Positions 31,330 through 39,874 are shown, counted from the stretch's first letter. The stretch is DNA of 64,000 nt from Nocardioidaceae bacterium (GCA_030655315.1 JAURVT010000043.1:124001-188000); one strand, 5' to 3'. Translations and numbers: made by a program. Notes: a model not told the origin generated them from the letters alone.

Positions 31330-32274
31330 GTGGCCCTCTCGTTCCGCCGGGGGAACGCGTCGCCGTCTCCGGCGACCCCAGACGGCAGCATGCCGCTCAT
31401 GGAGCACCTCCGTGAGCTCCGCAACCGACTCGTCAAGTCGGTGCTGGCGATCATCGTCTTCTCGATCATCGCGGCGTTCTTCTACGACCAGATCTACGAC
31501 CTGCTGACCCGTCCGTACGAGACGTCGGTCCGTGCGCTGGCCGAGCGCCAGGGCGTCGACGCCCAGCTGATCATCGACAACGTCGCCGGCCCGTTGACGC
31601 TGTACCTCAAGACCAGCCTCGTGGTCGGGATCGTGGCCTCGAGCCCGTTCTGGCTGTACCAGCTCTGGTCGTTCATCGTCCCGGCGATGCACCGGCACGA
31701 GCGTCGCTGGACGATGGCCTTCGTGGCCGTCGCCGGCCCGCTGTTCATCCTCGGCGTGTGCGTCGGGTACTACGTGCTCCCCAAGGGCATCGAGATCCTG
31801 ATCGGGTTCACCCCCGACGGCGTCAGCAACTTCACCAACATCGGCCTGTACCTCAACTTCATCCTACGGATGCTGCTGGTGTTCGGCGTCGCGTTCGAGA
31901 TCCCGCTGTTCGTGCTGATGCTCAACTTCGCCGGCGTCGTCAGCGGCAAGAAGCTCGGCGAGGTGCGCCCCTGGATCGTCATCGGCACGTTCGTGTTCGC
32001 GGCCGTCGCGACCCCGTCCACCGACCCGATCAGCATGCTGTTCCTGGCGCTGCCGATGACGGTGCTGTTCATGCTGTCGGAGGTCATCGCCCGCTTCGTC
32101 GACCGCCGCCGCGCCCGTCGGGCGGCTGACGACGCCGACTTCGCGTCCTGGTCCGACGACGAGGCCTCGCCGATCCGCTCGGCAGGCGGCGTGGGCCGCT
32201 CGGCGATCGACGGTCCGAGCGACCTCGCCGCGCCCGACGACGACGTGATGCGACGCGACCGGGACGACGACTGA
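31330..32274 (+). CDS. tatC: TatC, twin-arginine translocase receptor subunit
   Basis: TatC binds twin-arginine signal peptides. The 314-residue protein has six predicted helices and the conserved N-terminal MPLMEHLRELRNRLVKS, whose Glu is key for signal recognition. SPFWLYQLWSFIVPA near residue 101 and the conserved FAAVATPSTDPISM near 220 are present. A hydrophilic, Asp/Arg-rich C-terminal tail of about 50 residues is longer than in enteric TatC. The GTG start lies 14 nt after tatA. Confidence 0.96.
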   Translation: MALSFRRGNASPSPATPDGSMPLMEHLRELRNRLVKSVLAIIVFSIIAAFFYDQIYDLLTRPYETSVRALAERQGVDAQLIIDNVAGPLTLYLKTSLVVGIVASSPFWLYQLWSFIVPAMHRHERRWTMAFVAVAGPLFILGVCVGYYVLPKGIEILIGFTPDGVSNFTNIGLYLNFILRMLLVFGVAFEIPLFVLMLNFAGVVSGKKLGEVRPWIVIGTFVFAAVATPSTDPISMLFLALPMTVLFMLSEVIARFVDRRRARRAADDADFASWSDDEASPIRSAGGVGRSAIDGPSDLAAPDDDVMRRDRDDD

Positions 32275-32291
32275 GAGTCGTGCCGTCCACG

Positions 32292-32297
32292 TAGGGT
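32292..32297 (+). promoter_or_regulatory. -10 box TAGGGT for leaderless helY
   Basis: TAGGGT is followed by 7 nt and an ATG at 32305. A GTG at 32296 is in frame but overlaps the -10 box, so the ATG is preferred. Confidence 0.55.
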
Positions 32298-32304
32298 GGA
32301 CGGC

Positions 32305-35079
32305 ATGACCTCCCCGGCCGAGCGTTATGCCCAGTCGCGCGTGAACAGGCAGAACCCGCAGGTCGCCGAGTTCCGGGGCCTGTACGAGTTCGGCCTCGAC
32401 GACTTCCAGATCGAGGCCTGCAAGGCGCTCGAGGACGGACACGGCGTCCTCGTCGCGGCGCCGACGGGCTCCGGCAAGACGATCGTCGGCGAGTTCGCCG
32501 CGCACCTCGCCATCGAGCAGGGCCGCAAGTGCTTCTACACCACGCCGATCAAGGCGCTGTCGAACCAGAAGTACCACGACCTCGTGGAGCGGTACGGGTC
32601 CGAGCGCGTCGGCCTGCTGACGGGTGACAACTCGATCAACGGTGACGCCAGCGTGGTCGTGATGACCACCGAGGTGCTGCGCAACATGCTCTACGCGGGC
32701 TCCCGGACGCTCGACACGCTCGGCTACGTCGTGATGGACGAGGTGCACTACCTCGCCGACCGGTTCCGCGGCGCGGTCTGGGAGGAGGTCATCATCCACC
32801 TCCCCGAGTCGGTGGCGGTGGTGTCGCTGTCGGCGACCGTGTCCAACGCGGAGGAGTTCGGCGACTGGCTGGGCGAGGTGCGCGGCGACAACGTGACCAT
32901 CGTCGAGGAGCGGCGCCCGGTGCCTCTGTACCAGCACGTGCTGGTGGGCCGCCGGATGCACGACCTGTTCGAGGAGGGGCCCGAGGGATCGGACCGCAAG
33001 GTCAACCGCGAGCTCGAGCGCATCGCCCGCGACGACCAGCGTGCGCAGCGGCTCCAGCGCGCGTCGCAGGGCAGGTACGGACGTGGCAAGAAGCGCGGCG
33101 AGCAGTACGCGTCGCACCGCAACCGGCAGAACAACTTCACGCCGAGCCGGATCGACGTCCTCGAGCGGCTCGACGCCGCCGCGCTGCTGCCCGCGATCGT
33201 CTTCATCTTCAGCCGCAAGGGCTGCGCCGACGCGGTCCGGCAGTGCCTCACCACCCGCCTGAGCCTGACCTCGCCCGACGAGGAGCGCGAGATCCGGGAG
33301 TTCGTCGAGGAGCACTGCGGCTCGATCCCGGCCGAGGACCTGCACGCGCTCGGCTACCACGAGTTCGCCGAGGCCCTGGCGCGCGGCATCGCGAGCCACC
33401 ACGCGGGCATGCTGCCGCGGTTCAAGGAGTGCGTCGAGGAGCTGTTCACGCGCGGGCTCGTGAAGGTCGTGTTCGCCACCGAGACGCTCGCGCTCGGCAT
33501 CAACATGCCGGCCCGCTCGGTCGTGATCGAGAAGCTGTCGAAGTGGAACGGCGAGACCCATGCCGACGTCACGCCGGGGGAGTACACCCAGCTGACGGGT
33601 CGCGCGGGACGCCGGGGCATCGACGTCGAGGGACACGGCGTCGTGCTGTGGCAGCCCGGGCTCGACCCGCGCCACGTCGCCGGCCTGGCGTCCACCCGGA
33701 CCTATCCGCTCAAGTCGTCGTTCCACCCGTCGTACAACATGGCGGTCAACCTGGTCGACCAGGTCGGTCGCGCCACGTCGCGCCAGCTGCTCGAGCAGTC
33801 GTTCGCCCAGTTCCAGGCCGACCGGGCCGTGGTCGGGCTGGCCCGCCAGGCGCAGAAGGCCGAGGAGGCACTGGCGGGGTACGCCGAGGCCGTCGCCTGC
33901 GACCGCGGCGACTTCATGGAGTACGCCGCGATGCGCCGCGAGCTGAGCGACCGGGAGAACAAGGGGTCCAAGCAGCGGCGCTCGGTCGAGCGGCAGACCG
34001 TCGTCGACGCGCTCGAGACGCTCCGGCCCGGCGACATCGTCGAGGTGCCCGCCGGCCGGTGGGCCGGGCTCGCGGTCGTGATCGACCCCGGGTTCACCGC
34101 CGACCGCGGCGGACCTCGTCCGCTGGTGCTCACCGCCGACCGGCACGCGCGTCGGCTCGCGATGGTGGACTTCCCGACGCCGGTCGAGGCCCTCGGGCGG
34201 ATGCGCATCCCCAAGTCGTTCAACGCCCGCAACCCGCAGGCCCGACGCGATCTCGCCTCGACGCTGCGCGAGCGGTCCGGCGAGCTGCCGCCGCCCCGAC
34301 AGGGCGGTGGGGGTCGCGCGCACCGCGGCGACTCCGCGCCCGACCCCGAGATCGCGAGGCTGCGGTCCGCGCTGCGCGAGCACCCCTGCCACGGCTGCCC
34401 CGAGCGGGAGTCGCACGCCCGGTGGGCCGAGCGGTACCACCAGCTCGAGCGCGACGTCACCGCGCAGCGCCGCAAGATCGAGGACCGCACCAACACCGTC
34501 GCCCGCCAGTTCGACCGGGTGTGCGAGGTGCTCGACGAGCTGGGCTACCTCGACGGCGACCAGGTCACCCCCGGGGGCCGGCGGCTGCAGCGGCTGTACT
34601 CCGAGCTCGACCTGGTGGCCAGCGAGTGCATCCGCCAGGGTGTCTGGGACGACCTCACGCCCGCCGAGCTCGTCGCGGCGCTGAGCGGGCTCACCTTCGA
34701 GTCCCGCAACCCCGAGATCGCCGACGCGCCGCGCTTCCCCCAGGGCGGCGTCCAGGACGTCGCGTCGCGGACGAACCGCATCTGGGTCTCGCTCGAGGCC
34801 GTCGAGCGCTCGCACCGCGTCTCGTTCCTGCGCCGGCCCGACTTCGGGTTCGCCTGGGCGGCCTGGCAGTGGGCGACGGGCGTGCCGCTCGACCGGCTGC
34901 TCCACGAGAACGAGATCGCCGCCGGCGACTTCGTCCGCGCCGTCAAGCAGCTGCTCGACGTCACCGACCAGGTGGCCGACGCCGCCGGGCCCGACTCGGC
35001 GGTGCGCGCCAAGGCTCGCACCGCGGCGGGCCTGCTGCGTCACGGCGTCGTCGCCTACAGCTCGGTCTCGGCCCCCTGA
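32305..35079 (+). CDS. helY: HelY, SKI2/Mtr4-like DEVH-box RNA helicase
   Basis: A 924-residue superfamily 2 helicase. Walker A is AAPTGSGKTIVGEF near residue 50, motif II is VVMDEVHYL, motif III is SLSATVSN, and motif VI is QLTGRAGRRGID near 432. Between the helicase domains is a basic insert (QGRYGRGKKRGEQYASHR) and the C-terminal DSHCT domain follows. The Cys-x2-Cys (HPCHGCPERESHARW) is typical of this family. It probably unwinds structured RNA during decay. It follows tatC by 30 nt. Confidence 0.94.
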   Translation: MTSPAERYAQSRVNRQNPQVAEFRGLYEFGLDDFQIEACKALEDGHGVLVAAPTGSGKTIVGEFAAHLAIEQGRKCFYTTPIKALSNQKYHDLVERYGSERVGLLTGDNSINGDASVVVMTTEVLRNMLYAGSRTLDTLGYVVMDEVHYLADRFRGAVWEEVIIHLPESVAVVSLSATVSNAEEFGDWLGEVRGDNVTIVEERRPVPLYQHVLVGRRMHDLFEEGPEGSDRKVNRELERIARDDQRAQRLQRASQGRYGRGKKRGEQYASHRNRQNNFTPSRIDVLERLDAAALLPAIVFIFSRKGCADAVRQCLTTRLSLTSPDEEREIREFVEEHCGSIPAEDLHALGYHEFAEALARGIASHHAGMLPRFKECVEELFTRGLVKVVFATETLALGINMPARSVVIEKLSKWNGETHADVTPGEYTQLTGRAGRRGIDVEGHGVVLWQPGLDPRHVAGLASTRTYPLKSSFHPSYNMAVNLVDQVGRATSRQLLEQSFAQFQADRAVVGLARQAQKAEEALAGYAEAVACDRGDFMEYAAMRRELSDRENKGSKQRRSVERQTVVDALETLRPGDIVEVPAGRWAGLAVVIDPGFTADRGGPRPLVLTADRHARRLAMVDFPTPVEALGRMRIPKSFNARNPQARRDLASTLRERSGELPPPRQGGGGRAHRGDSAPDPEIARLRSALREHPCHGCPERESHARWAERYHQLERDVTAQRRKIEDRTNTVARQFDRVCEVLDELGYLDGDQVTPGGRRLQRLYSELDLVASECIRQGVWDDLTPAELVAALSGLTFESRNPEIADAPRFPQGGVQDVASRTNRIWVSLEAVERSHRVSFLRRPDFGFAWAAWQWATGVPLDRLLHENEIAAGDFVRAVKQLLDVTDQVADAAGPDSAVRAKARTAAGLLRHGVVAYSSVSAP

Positions 35080-35085
35080 CCTGCC

Positions 35086-35135
35086 GACCTGTCGGTGGCT
35101 GGTGATGCTGCGGCGTCACCACGCACCGACAGGTC
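35086..35135. terminator. Bidirectional terminator hairpin between helY and the exonuclease gene
   Basis: GACCTGTCGGTG (35086-35097) pairs with CACCGACAGGTC (35124-35135). Inside it GGTGATGC pairs with GCGTCACC with one G-U pair around a 4-nt loop, after a 3x3 internal loop. It sits between convergent genes and is suited to stop transcription from both sides. Confidence 0.8.
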
Positions 35136-35150
35136 AGCGGTCGGGGACGG

Positions 35151-36089
35151 TCAGGGAAGGGCGGCCAGGACGCGGTCGACCGAGCCGCCCAGGCCCCAGG
35201 TCTCGCCGAAGGCGACCACGGCGGCGCGGGCGTCGTCGTCCAGCGGCTGCAGGGTGAGGGCCTCGACGGTGCCCGGCTCGCCGCACTCCACCTGACGGTC
35301 GACGCGGACGACCTTGCGACCGCGGTCGACGTAGTCGTGGGCCGCCTGCAGGTTGGTGCGCACGCGCGGCGTGATCGAGCTGCGACGGTCGTCGGCGGCG
35401 GCGAGGATGCCGTCGAGGTCGCCGAACTCCTCGAGCAGCCGGGCGGCGGTCTTGTCGCCGATGCCCGTGACGCCGGGCAGGCCGTCGGACGGGTCGCCGC
35501 GCATCACGGCGAAGTCGACGTAGCGGTCGGGGTCGACGCCGTACTTCTCGTGCACCCAGGCGCGGTCGACCTTGTCGTGCCGCCCCACGCCGCGCGCGGT
35601 GTAGAGGATCCGGACGCCGCGGTCGTCGTCGACGAGCTGGAACAGGTCGCGGTCGCCGGTGACCACCTCGACGGGCCCGTCCCACGACGTCGCGAGCGTG
35701 CCGATGACGTCGTCGGCCTCGGCCGCGGCGGCCCCCACCACGCTGATGCCCAGCAGGCCGAGCACCTCGCGGATGAGCGGCACCTGCACGCCGAGGGCGT
35801 CGGGCGCCTCCTCCTCGTCGACGCCGGGACGCTCCTCGGCCACCCGGTGCGCCTTGTAGGAGGGGAGCAGCTCCACGCGCCACGCCGGCCGCCAGTCGTC
35901 GTCCCAGCACGCCGCGATCGCGTCCGGGTGGTAGCCCGAGGACAGGGTGGCGATGAAGTCGAGCAGGCCGCGCACCGCGTTGACGGGCGTGCCGTCGGGG
36001 GCGGTGAACGTGTCGGGCACGCCGAAGAACGCGCGGAAGTACAGCGAGGCGGTGTCGAGCAGCATCAGGCGGGGGCCGGTCGGACTCAT
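35151..36089 (-). CDS. 5'-3' exonuclease (FEN/PolA-N type)
   Basis: A 312-residue metal-dependent flap exonuclease lacking a polymerase domain. LMLLDTASLYFRAFFG at the start holds the first acidic ligand and YKAHR near 83 is conserved. AEADDVIGTLA near 125 and VVTGDRDLFQLV near 142 contribute further acids. The helix-hairpin-helix GDPSDGLPGVTGIGDKTAARLLEEFG near 195 binds DNA. The ATG at 36089 fits the family start and leaves a 19-bp gap to the divergent pepQ gene. The frame runs on upstream but would overlap pepQ. Confidence 0.92.
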   Translation of the reverse strand: MSPTGPRLMLLDTASLYFRAFFGVPDTFTAPDGTPVNAVRGLLDFIATLSSGYHPDAIAACWDDDWRPAWRVELLPSYKAHRVAEERPGVDEEEAPDALGVQVPLIREVLGLLGISVVGAAAAEADDVIGTLATSWDGPVEVVTGDRDLFQLVDDDRGVRILYTARGVGRHDKVDRAWVHEKYGVDPDRYVDFAVMRGDPSDGLPGVTGIGDKTAARLLEEFGDLDGILAAADDRRSSITPRVRTNLQAAHDYVDRGRKVVRVDRQVECGEPGTVEALTLQPLDDDARAAVVAFGETWGLGGSVDRVLAALP

Positions 36090-36094
36090 GCGGG

Positions 36095-36100
36095 TATCGT
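36095..36100 (+). promoter_or_regulatory. -10 box TATCGT for pepQ
   Basis: TATCGT is followed by 8 nt and the ATG at 36109. It lies in the 19-bp gap between divergent genes, so any -35 contacts fall in the exonuclease coding region. Confidence 0.45.
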
Positions 36101-36108
36101 GCCAGGCG

Positions 36109-37212
36109 ATGACTTCCGACACCGCCGTCCGACTCCGCCGTGCGCAGGAGACCGCCGCTGAGCAGGGGGTGGACGCCCTGCTCGTCTCGCCCGGGTCCGA
36201 CCTGCGCTACCTCACCGGCTACGACGCCAAGCCGCTCGAGCGGCTGACGTGCCTGGTGCTCCCCTCGAGCGGCACCCCCGTGCTGATCGCGCCCCACCTG
36301 GAGCGGGCTGCGGCCGTCGCCTCGGGCATCGAGCAGCTCGGCGTCGAGATCGTCACCTGGCAGGAGACGCAGGACCCGTACGCGCTCACCGCGACGCTGG
36401 TCAGCGGCGGCGTCGTGGCGCTCGACAACCACATGTGGGCCGAGAAGGTGCTGGCGCTGGCCGAGGCGATGCCCGGCGTCGAGCAGCGGCTCGCCGGACC
36501 GGTGCTCCGCGAGCTGCGCATGCGCAAGACGCCGCAGGAGGTGGAGGCGCTGCGCGAGGCGGGCGCCGCCATCGACCGGGTGCACACGCGGATGGGGGAG
36601 TGGCTCCGTGCGGGCCGCACCGAGCGCGAGGTCGGTGCCGACATCGCCGACGCGATCCTGGCCGAAGGGCACGCCACGGTCGACTTCGTCATCGTCGGCT
36701 CGGGCCCCAACGGCGCGTCGCCGCACCACGAGGTCTCCGACCGTGTGATCGAGGCGGGCGACACGGTCGTCGTCGACATCGGTGGCACCACGCCGGCCGG
36801 CTACTGCTCGGACTGCACCCGCAACTACGTGGTCGGCGGCACGCCGGACGCCGAGTACGCCGCGTACTTCGCGGTGCTCCGCGAGGCCCAGCAGGCGCAG
36901 TGCGAGCACGCCCGGGCGGGCGTCACCGCCGAGTCCGTCGACGCGGTGGGCCGCCAGGTGATCGCCGACGCCGGCTACGGCGAGCTGTTCATCCACCGCA
37001 CCGGACACGGCATCGGCCTGGAGACGCACGAGGAGCCCTACGTCGTCGAGGGCAACGACCTGGTGCTCGAGGCGGGCATGGCGTTCTCCATCGAGCCCGG
37101 CATCTACCTCGAGGGTCGCCACGGCGCCCGGATCGAGGACATCGTGGTGTGCACCGCCGACGGCGTCGAGCGCCTGAACCTCACCACGCGCGACGTCGTC
37201 GCCCTGCCCTGA
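36109..37212 (+). CDS. M24 family metallopeptidase (Xaa-Pro dipeptidase/aminopeptidase)
   Basis: A 367-residue pita-bread peptidase. The N-terminal creatinase-like domain starts LLVSPGSDLRYLTGYDAKPLERL. The metal ligands are Asp in VVVDIGGTTPAGYCSDCTRNYV (two Asp), His in FIHRTGHGIGLETHEEP, Glu in FSIEPGIYL and Glu in GARIEDIVV. It probably removes or splits proline-containing peptides in the cytoplasm. The start is fixed by the divergent exonuclease gene and the nearby -10 box. Confidence 0.93.
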   Translation: MTSDTAVRLRRAQETAAEQGVDALLVSPGSDLRYLTGYDAKPLERLTCLVLPSSGTPVLIAPHLERAAAVASGIEQLGVEIVTWQETQDPYALTATLVSGGVVALDNHMWAEKVLALAEAMPGVEQRLAGPVLRELRMRKTPQEVEALREAGAAIDRVHTRMGEWLRAGRTEREVGADIADAILAEGHATVDFVIVGSGPNGASPHHEVSDRVIEAGDTVVVDIGGTTPAGYCSDCTRNYVVGGTPDAEYAAYFAVLREAQQAQCEHARAGVTAESVDAVGRQVIADAGYGELFIHRTGHGIGLETHEEPYVVEGNDLVLEAGMAFSIEPGIYLEGRHGARIEDIVVCTADGVERLNLTTRDVVALP

Positions 37213-37240
37213 CCTGGCCGGGAACAGGGCCCGTCGCCGG

Positions 37241-37246
37241 TAGAGT
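37241..37246 (+). promoter_or_regulatory. -10 box TAGAGT for the Lrp-type regulator
   Basis: TAGAGT is followed by 7 nt and the GTG at 37254, again consistent with a leaderless mRNA. Confidence 0.5.
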
Positions 37247-37253
37247 GCCCGAC

Positions 37254-37709
37254 GTGGAACAGATCGACCAGCGCATCCTCGGCCTGCTCGCGGCCGACGG
37301 TCGACTGTCGTACACCGACCTCGGCAGGGCCACGGGCCTGTCGACGTCCGCGGTGCACCAGCGGGTCAAGCGGCTCGAGCAGCGCGGAGCGATCTCGGGC
37401 TACCGCGCGGTCGTCGACCCCGCCGCGGTCGGCCTGGCGCTGACCGCGTTCATCTCGATCCGTCCGATCGACCCGAGCGAGCCCGACGACTGCCCCGAGC
37501 GGCTGCGCCACATCCACGAGATCGAGGCCTGCTACTCCGTCGCGGGCGACGAGAGCTACATCCTCAAGGTGCGGGTGGTCGACACCCCCGCCCTGGAGTC
37601 GCTCCTGGCCCGCGTCCGCGCGGCCGCCAACGTCTCGACCCGCACCACGATCGTGCTGTCCATCCCGTACGAGAACCGCCCCCTGGGAACCGAGGAGCCA
37701 CCTGCGTGA
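37254..37709 (+). CDS. Lrp/AsnC family transcriptional regulator
   Basis: A 151-residue regulator. The N-terminal HTH is IDQRILGLLAADGRLSYTDLGRATGLSTSAVHQRVKRLEQRG. The C-terminal RAM domain (ALTAFISIRPIDPSEPD, EACYSVAGDESYILKVRV) binds small effectors, usually amino acids. The target genes are not evident, though the overlapping downstream acetyltransferase is one candidate. The stop overlaps the next start by 4 nt. Confidence 0.92.
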   Translation: MEQIDQRILGLLAADGRLSYTDLGRATGLSTSAVHQRVKRLEQRGAISGYRAVVDPAAVGLALTAFISIRPIDPSEPDDCPERLRHIHEIEACYSVAGDESYILKVRVVDTPALESLLARVRAAANVSTRTTIVLSIPYENRPLGTEEPPA

Positions 37710-38323
37710 GCCAGTCCGAGTACGTCGTCCGACGAGTCAGCGAGCCCGAGCCCGAGCACCTCGACCAGATCCACCGGCTGGTGGCCGAGATGGTCGAGGA
37801 GGGCGCCGCGCTGGGCTGGGTCGAGCCGCCGACGCGCTCGGACGTGGGCGAGCTGCTCGCCGACCTGATCCAGGGAGCCGACTTCGACGACGCCTGCCTG
37901 GTCGTCGCCGAGCGCGTGGCGGACGGAGACGGTGACGCCGAGGTCGTCGGCTTCGCGTACTGGACGCGCCGCGACGGCGAGACCGAGCAGCCGCACGCCG
38001 ACATCGGCCGCGTCGCGGTCTCGTCCCACGCCCGCGGCGGTGGCCTCGGCCGCCGGCTCGTCGAGGCCCTGATCGCGTACGCCCGCACGGTGGGCATCGA
38101 GATCCTCACCCTCGACGTGCGCGGCAACAACCATGCCGCGATGCACGTCTACGAGCGCCTCGGCTTCGTCGAGTACGGCCGCATCCCCGACTTCGTCGCG
38201 GTGGAGAACCAGCGCTGGGACAACGTCTACTTCTCGATGGACCTGCGCGGCAAGGCCGAGCACGCCGACCTGGAGATGCTGGGCGACACCCCCGAGGGCC
38301 CCGGCGCGTCCGAGCTGCGCTGA
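37706..38323 (+). CDS. GNAT family N-acetyltransferase
   Basis: A 205-residue acetyltransferase. HADIGRVAVSSHARGGGLGRRLVEALIAYAR near residue 98 is the acetyl-CoA site, and LDVRGNNHAAMHVYERLGFVEYGRIPDFV near 134 is motif B. It starts at a GTG overlapping the Lrp gene stop, so the regulator and enzyme are co-expressed. The substrate is unknown. A repeat element begins 13 nt after the stop. Confidence 0.9.
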   Translation: MSQSEYVVRRVSEPEPEHLDQIHRLVAEMVEEGAALGWVEPPTRSDVGELLADLIQGADFDDACLVVAERVADGDGDAEVVGFAYWTRRDGETEQPHADIGRVAVSSHARGGGLGRRLVEALIAYARTVGIEILTLDVRGNNHAAMHVYERLGFVEYGRIPDFVAVENQRWDNVYFSMDLRGKAEHADLEMLGDTPEGPGASELR

Positions 38324-38336
38324 GGTCTGCCGGGCC

Positions 38337-38570
38337 CGTCGGATTCCCAGGTAGGCACGGCTTCCCGACAGCAGCCCGGAGAACTTCCCGGGTATGCGTC
38401 GGGTCTCCACGCTGAGTGGTGCGCGTGGGACGGATGGGACCGCGCCGACGGCCGACGCGCGCCGTCGTCCCCCGTGCCCCACGAGCCCCACTGGGCACGG
38501 ACTTCTGTACCGATACCCGGGAAGTTCTCCGTGGTCGTGACGGGAACCCGGGCCTACCTGGGAATCGTGG
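38337..38570. repeat. Intergenic element with long terminal inverted repeats (copy 2)
   Basis: Arms of about 60 bp at 38337-38399 and 38511-38570 are inverted and share GATTCCCAGGTAGGC and GGAGAACTTCCCGGGTAT. The centre matches that of copy 1 (21493-21736) when reversed, with recognisable blocks such as AGTGGGGC and GTGCC. So the whole element is related, not only the arms. It lies between two convergent genes. Confidence 0.85.
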
Positions 38571-38582
38571 GACGGGTGGGGC

Positions 38583-38909
38583 TCAGCCCGCCGACCCGCC
38601 GGCGACGGCGTAGGACCACAGCTCGGAGTGCATGCCGACGGGCTTGGGGGCGTCGCCGCCGTCGCGCTCGGACTGCGAGCGGTGACCGTGGGCGAAGGAC
38701 GGGGACGAGAGCCAGGCCTGGAAGGTCTCCTCGTCGCGCCATCGGGTGATGACGAGCCAGGTGGTGCGCTCGTCGGTGGGCTGGAGCAGCTCGAAGCCCT
38801 CGAAGCCCTCCTGCCCGTCGACGGCGCCCGCGCGGGCGGCGAACCGGTGGGCGAGCTCGTCGCCGGAGCCCTCGGCGACGCTGATGGCGTTGATCTTGAT
38901 GACGGTCAT
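38583..38909 (-). CDS. MhuD/IsdG-like haem-degrading or antibiotic-biosynthesis-type monooxygenase
   Basis: A 108-residue ferredoxin-fold protein. It follows M. tuberculosis MhuD as I remember it: VIKINAISV with the key Asn7, AHRFAARAGAVDGQEGFEGFELLQP, and Trp66 in ETFQAWLSSP. The haem-ligand region is two residues shorter (PSFAHGHR), so either His74 or His76 would take the place of MhuD His75. If it binds haem it would open the ring to release iron. Otherwise it is a general ABM-domain protein. Confidence 0.75.
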   Translation of the reverse strand: MTVIKINAISVAEGSGDELAHRFAARAGAVDGQEGFEGFELLQPTDERTTWLVITRWRDEETFQAWLSSPSFAHGHRSQSERDGGDAPKPVGMHSELWSYAVAGGSAG

Positions 38910-38984
38910 GCCCCGATCCTGCCAGGGGCCCGGTACGACGGACGGCCAAGGGAACCGGACGGCGTCCGCGGGCGTCTGCTCGTC

Positions 38985-39768
38985 ATGAGGTCCGTCGCAC
39001 TCCTCCTCGCGCTCTGCCCGGCCGCGGTGCTGGCGGGCTGTGCCGGTCCGCCGGCCCCGGTCGTCGCATCGGGCGACCGCGAGGCCGATCGGGTGGGCAC
39101 GGCCGTGGACTCCGTCGAGTGCGTCACCCGCGGCAGCCAGGGCCGGCAGGACGCCGCCGTGCGCTCCGAGGGAGCCACCGCCGCGACGCCCGAGGGGGCG
39201 CTGGAGGTGGCCCGGGGCGAGGGCGGCTTCGAGGGCGTGCAGACGGGCCTGCGGGAGGCCCGGCGCGAGGCTGACCGGGTGCTCTACGTCGTCGAGGTCG
39301 ACGGTGTGGTGAAGCAGGCGGTCGTGGTGCGCGACGGCCCGGCGACCAGGGGGGGCGGGCGGCCCGGGCTGGTCCGTCGAGTCGTGGGCGGTGTGCGACC
39401 TCGCCGAGCTGCCCCGTCGCCACACCGACGCGATCGGCCTGCAGGTCTGGGCCGACGACACGGGTGCGCCGGTGCCGGTCGCGACCCTGCGCGTGCAGAG
39501 CGGCCCCGTCCACTGCGACTGGCAGTCCATGACCTTCCTCGAGCTCGACGGCGCGACCTACGTCCGCGACCCGCTGCCGGACCTGCGCGCCTTCGTCCGC
39601 GGACCGTTCCGCGAGCACGTCGCCGTCCCCGACGACGCCGTGGCGACGGCCTACGAGCACGACGGCGACCGCCTCTGGACGTCGCCGGACGGTCGGCGCG
39701 TCCTCGTCGGGACACCGGACGACGCCGAGGCCTGGCCCCGCGCGTCCGACGACCTCGTGTGCTCCTGA
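38985..39768 (+). pseudogene. Lipoprotein gene with a one-base frameshift at a G7 tract
   Basis: The first part has a signal peptide with lipobox LAGC (Cys19), then an Ala/Asp-rich region up to VEVDGVVKQAVVVRDGPAT. At the run of seven G (39349-39355) the frame is lost. Reading on in the frame one base over gives SVESWAVCDLAELPRRHT, IGLQVWADDTGAPVPVATL and a normal stop at 39766-39768. The total length is 3n+1, so removing one G restores about 260 residues. This could be a real mutation, a switching tract or a sequencing error. The function is unknown. Confidence 0.6.
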
Positions 39769-39786
39769 GCGGAGGCCGGGGCCCGG

Positions 39787-39837
39787 TTGACAGTGCCCTC
39801 GCGGAGACGCATCCTGTACGGACAACTTGTACGTACA
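39787..39837 (+). promoter_or_regulatory. Promoter and tandem GntR-type operators of the sugar-acid operon
   Basis: A consensus -35 TTGACA (39787-39792) is followed 17 nt later by CATCCT as a weak -10. Directly after come TGTACGGACA (39815-39824) and the perfect palindrome TGTACGTACA (39828-39837), 13 bp apart. GT-N-AC palindromes are typical HutC/GntR sites, and a GntR-UTRA gene ends this operon. Sites placed over the transcription start fit repression. Confidence 0.6.
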
Positions 39838-39874
39838 CGTCGACGACGCTGGGTCGACGCCGAGGAGGCACTCC

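Noticed and set aside
21493-38570. The long-arm elements as insertion sequences.
   Set aside because: They are about 240 bp with no transposase frame, and no target-site duplication was evident by eye. They could at most be non-autonomous.
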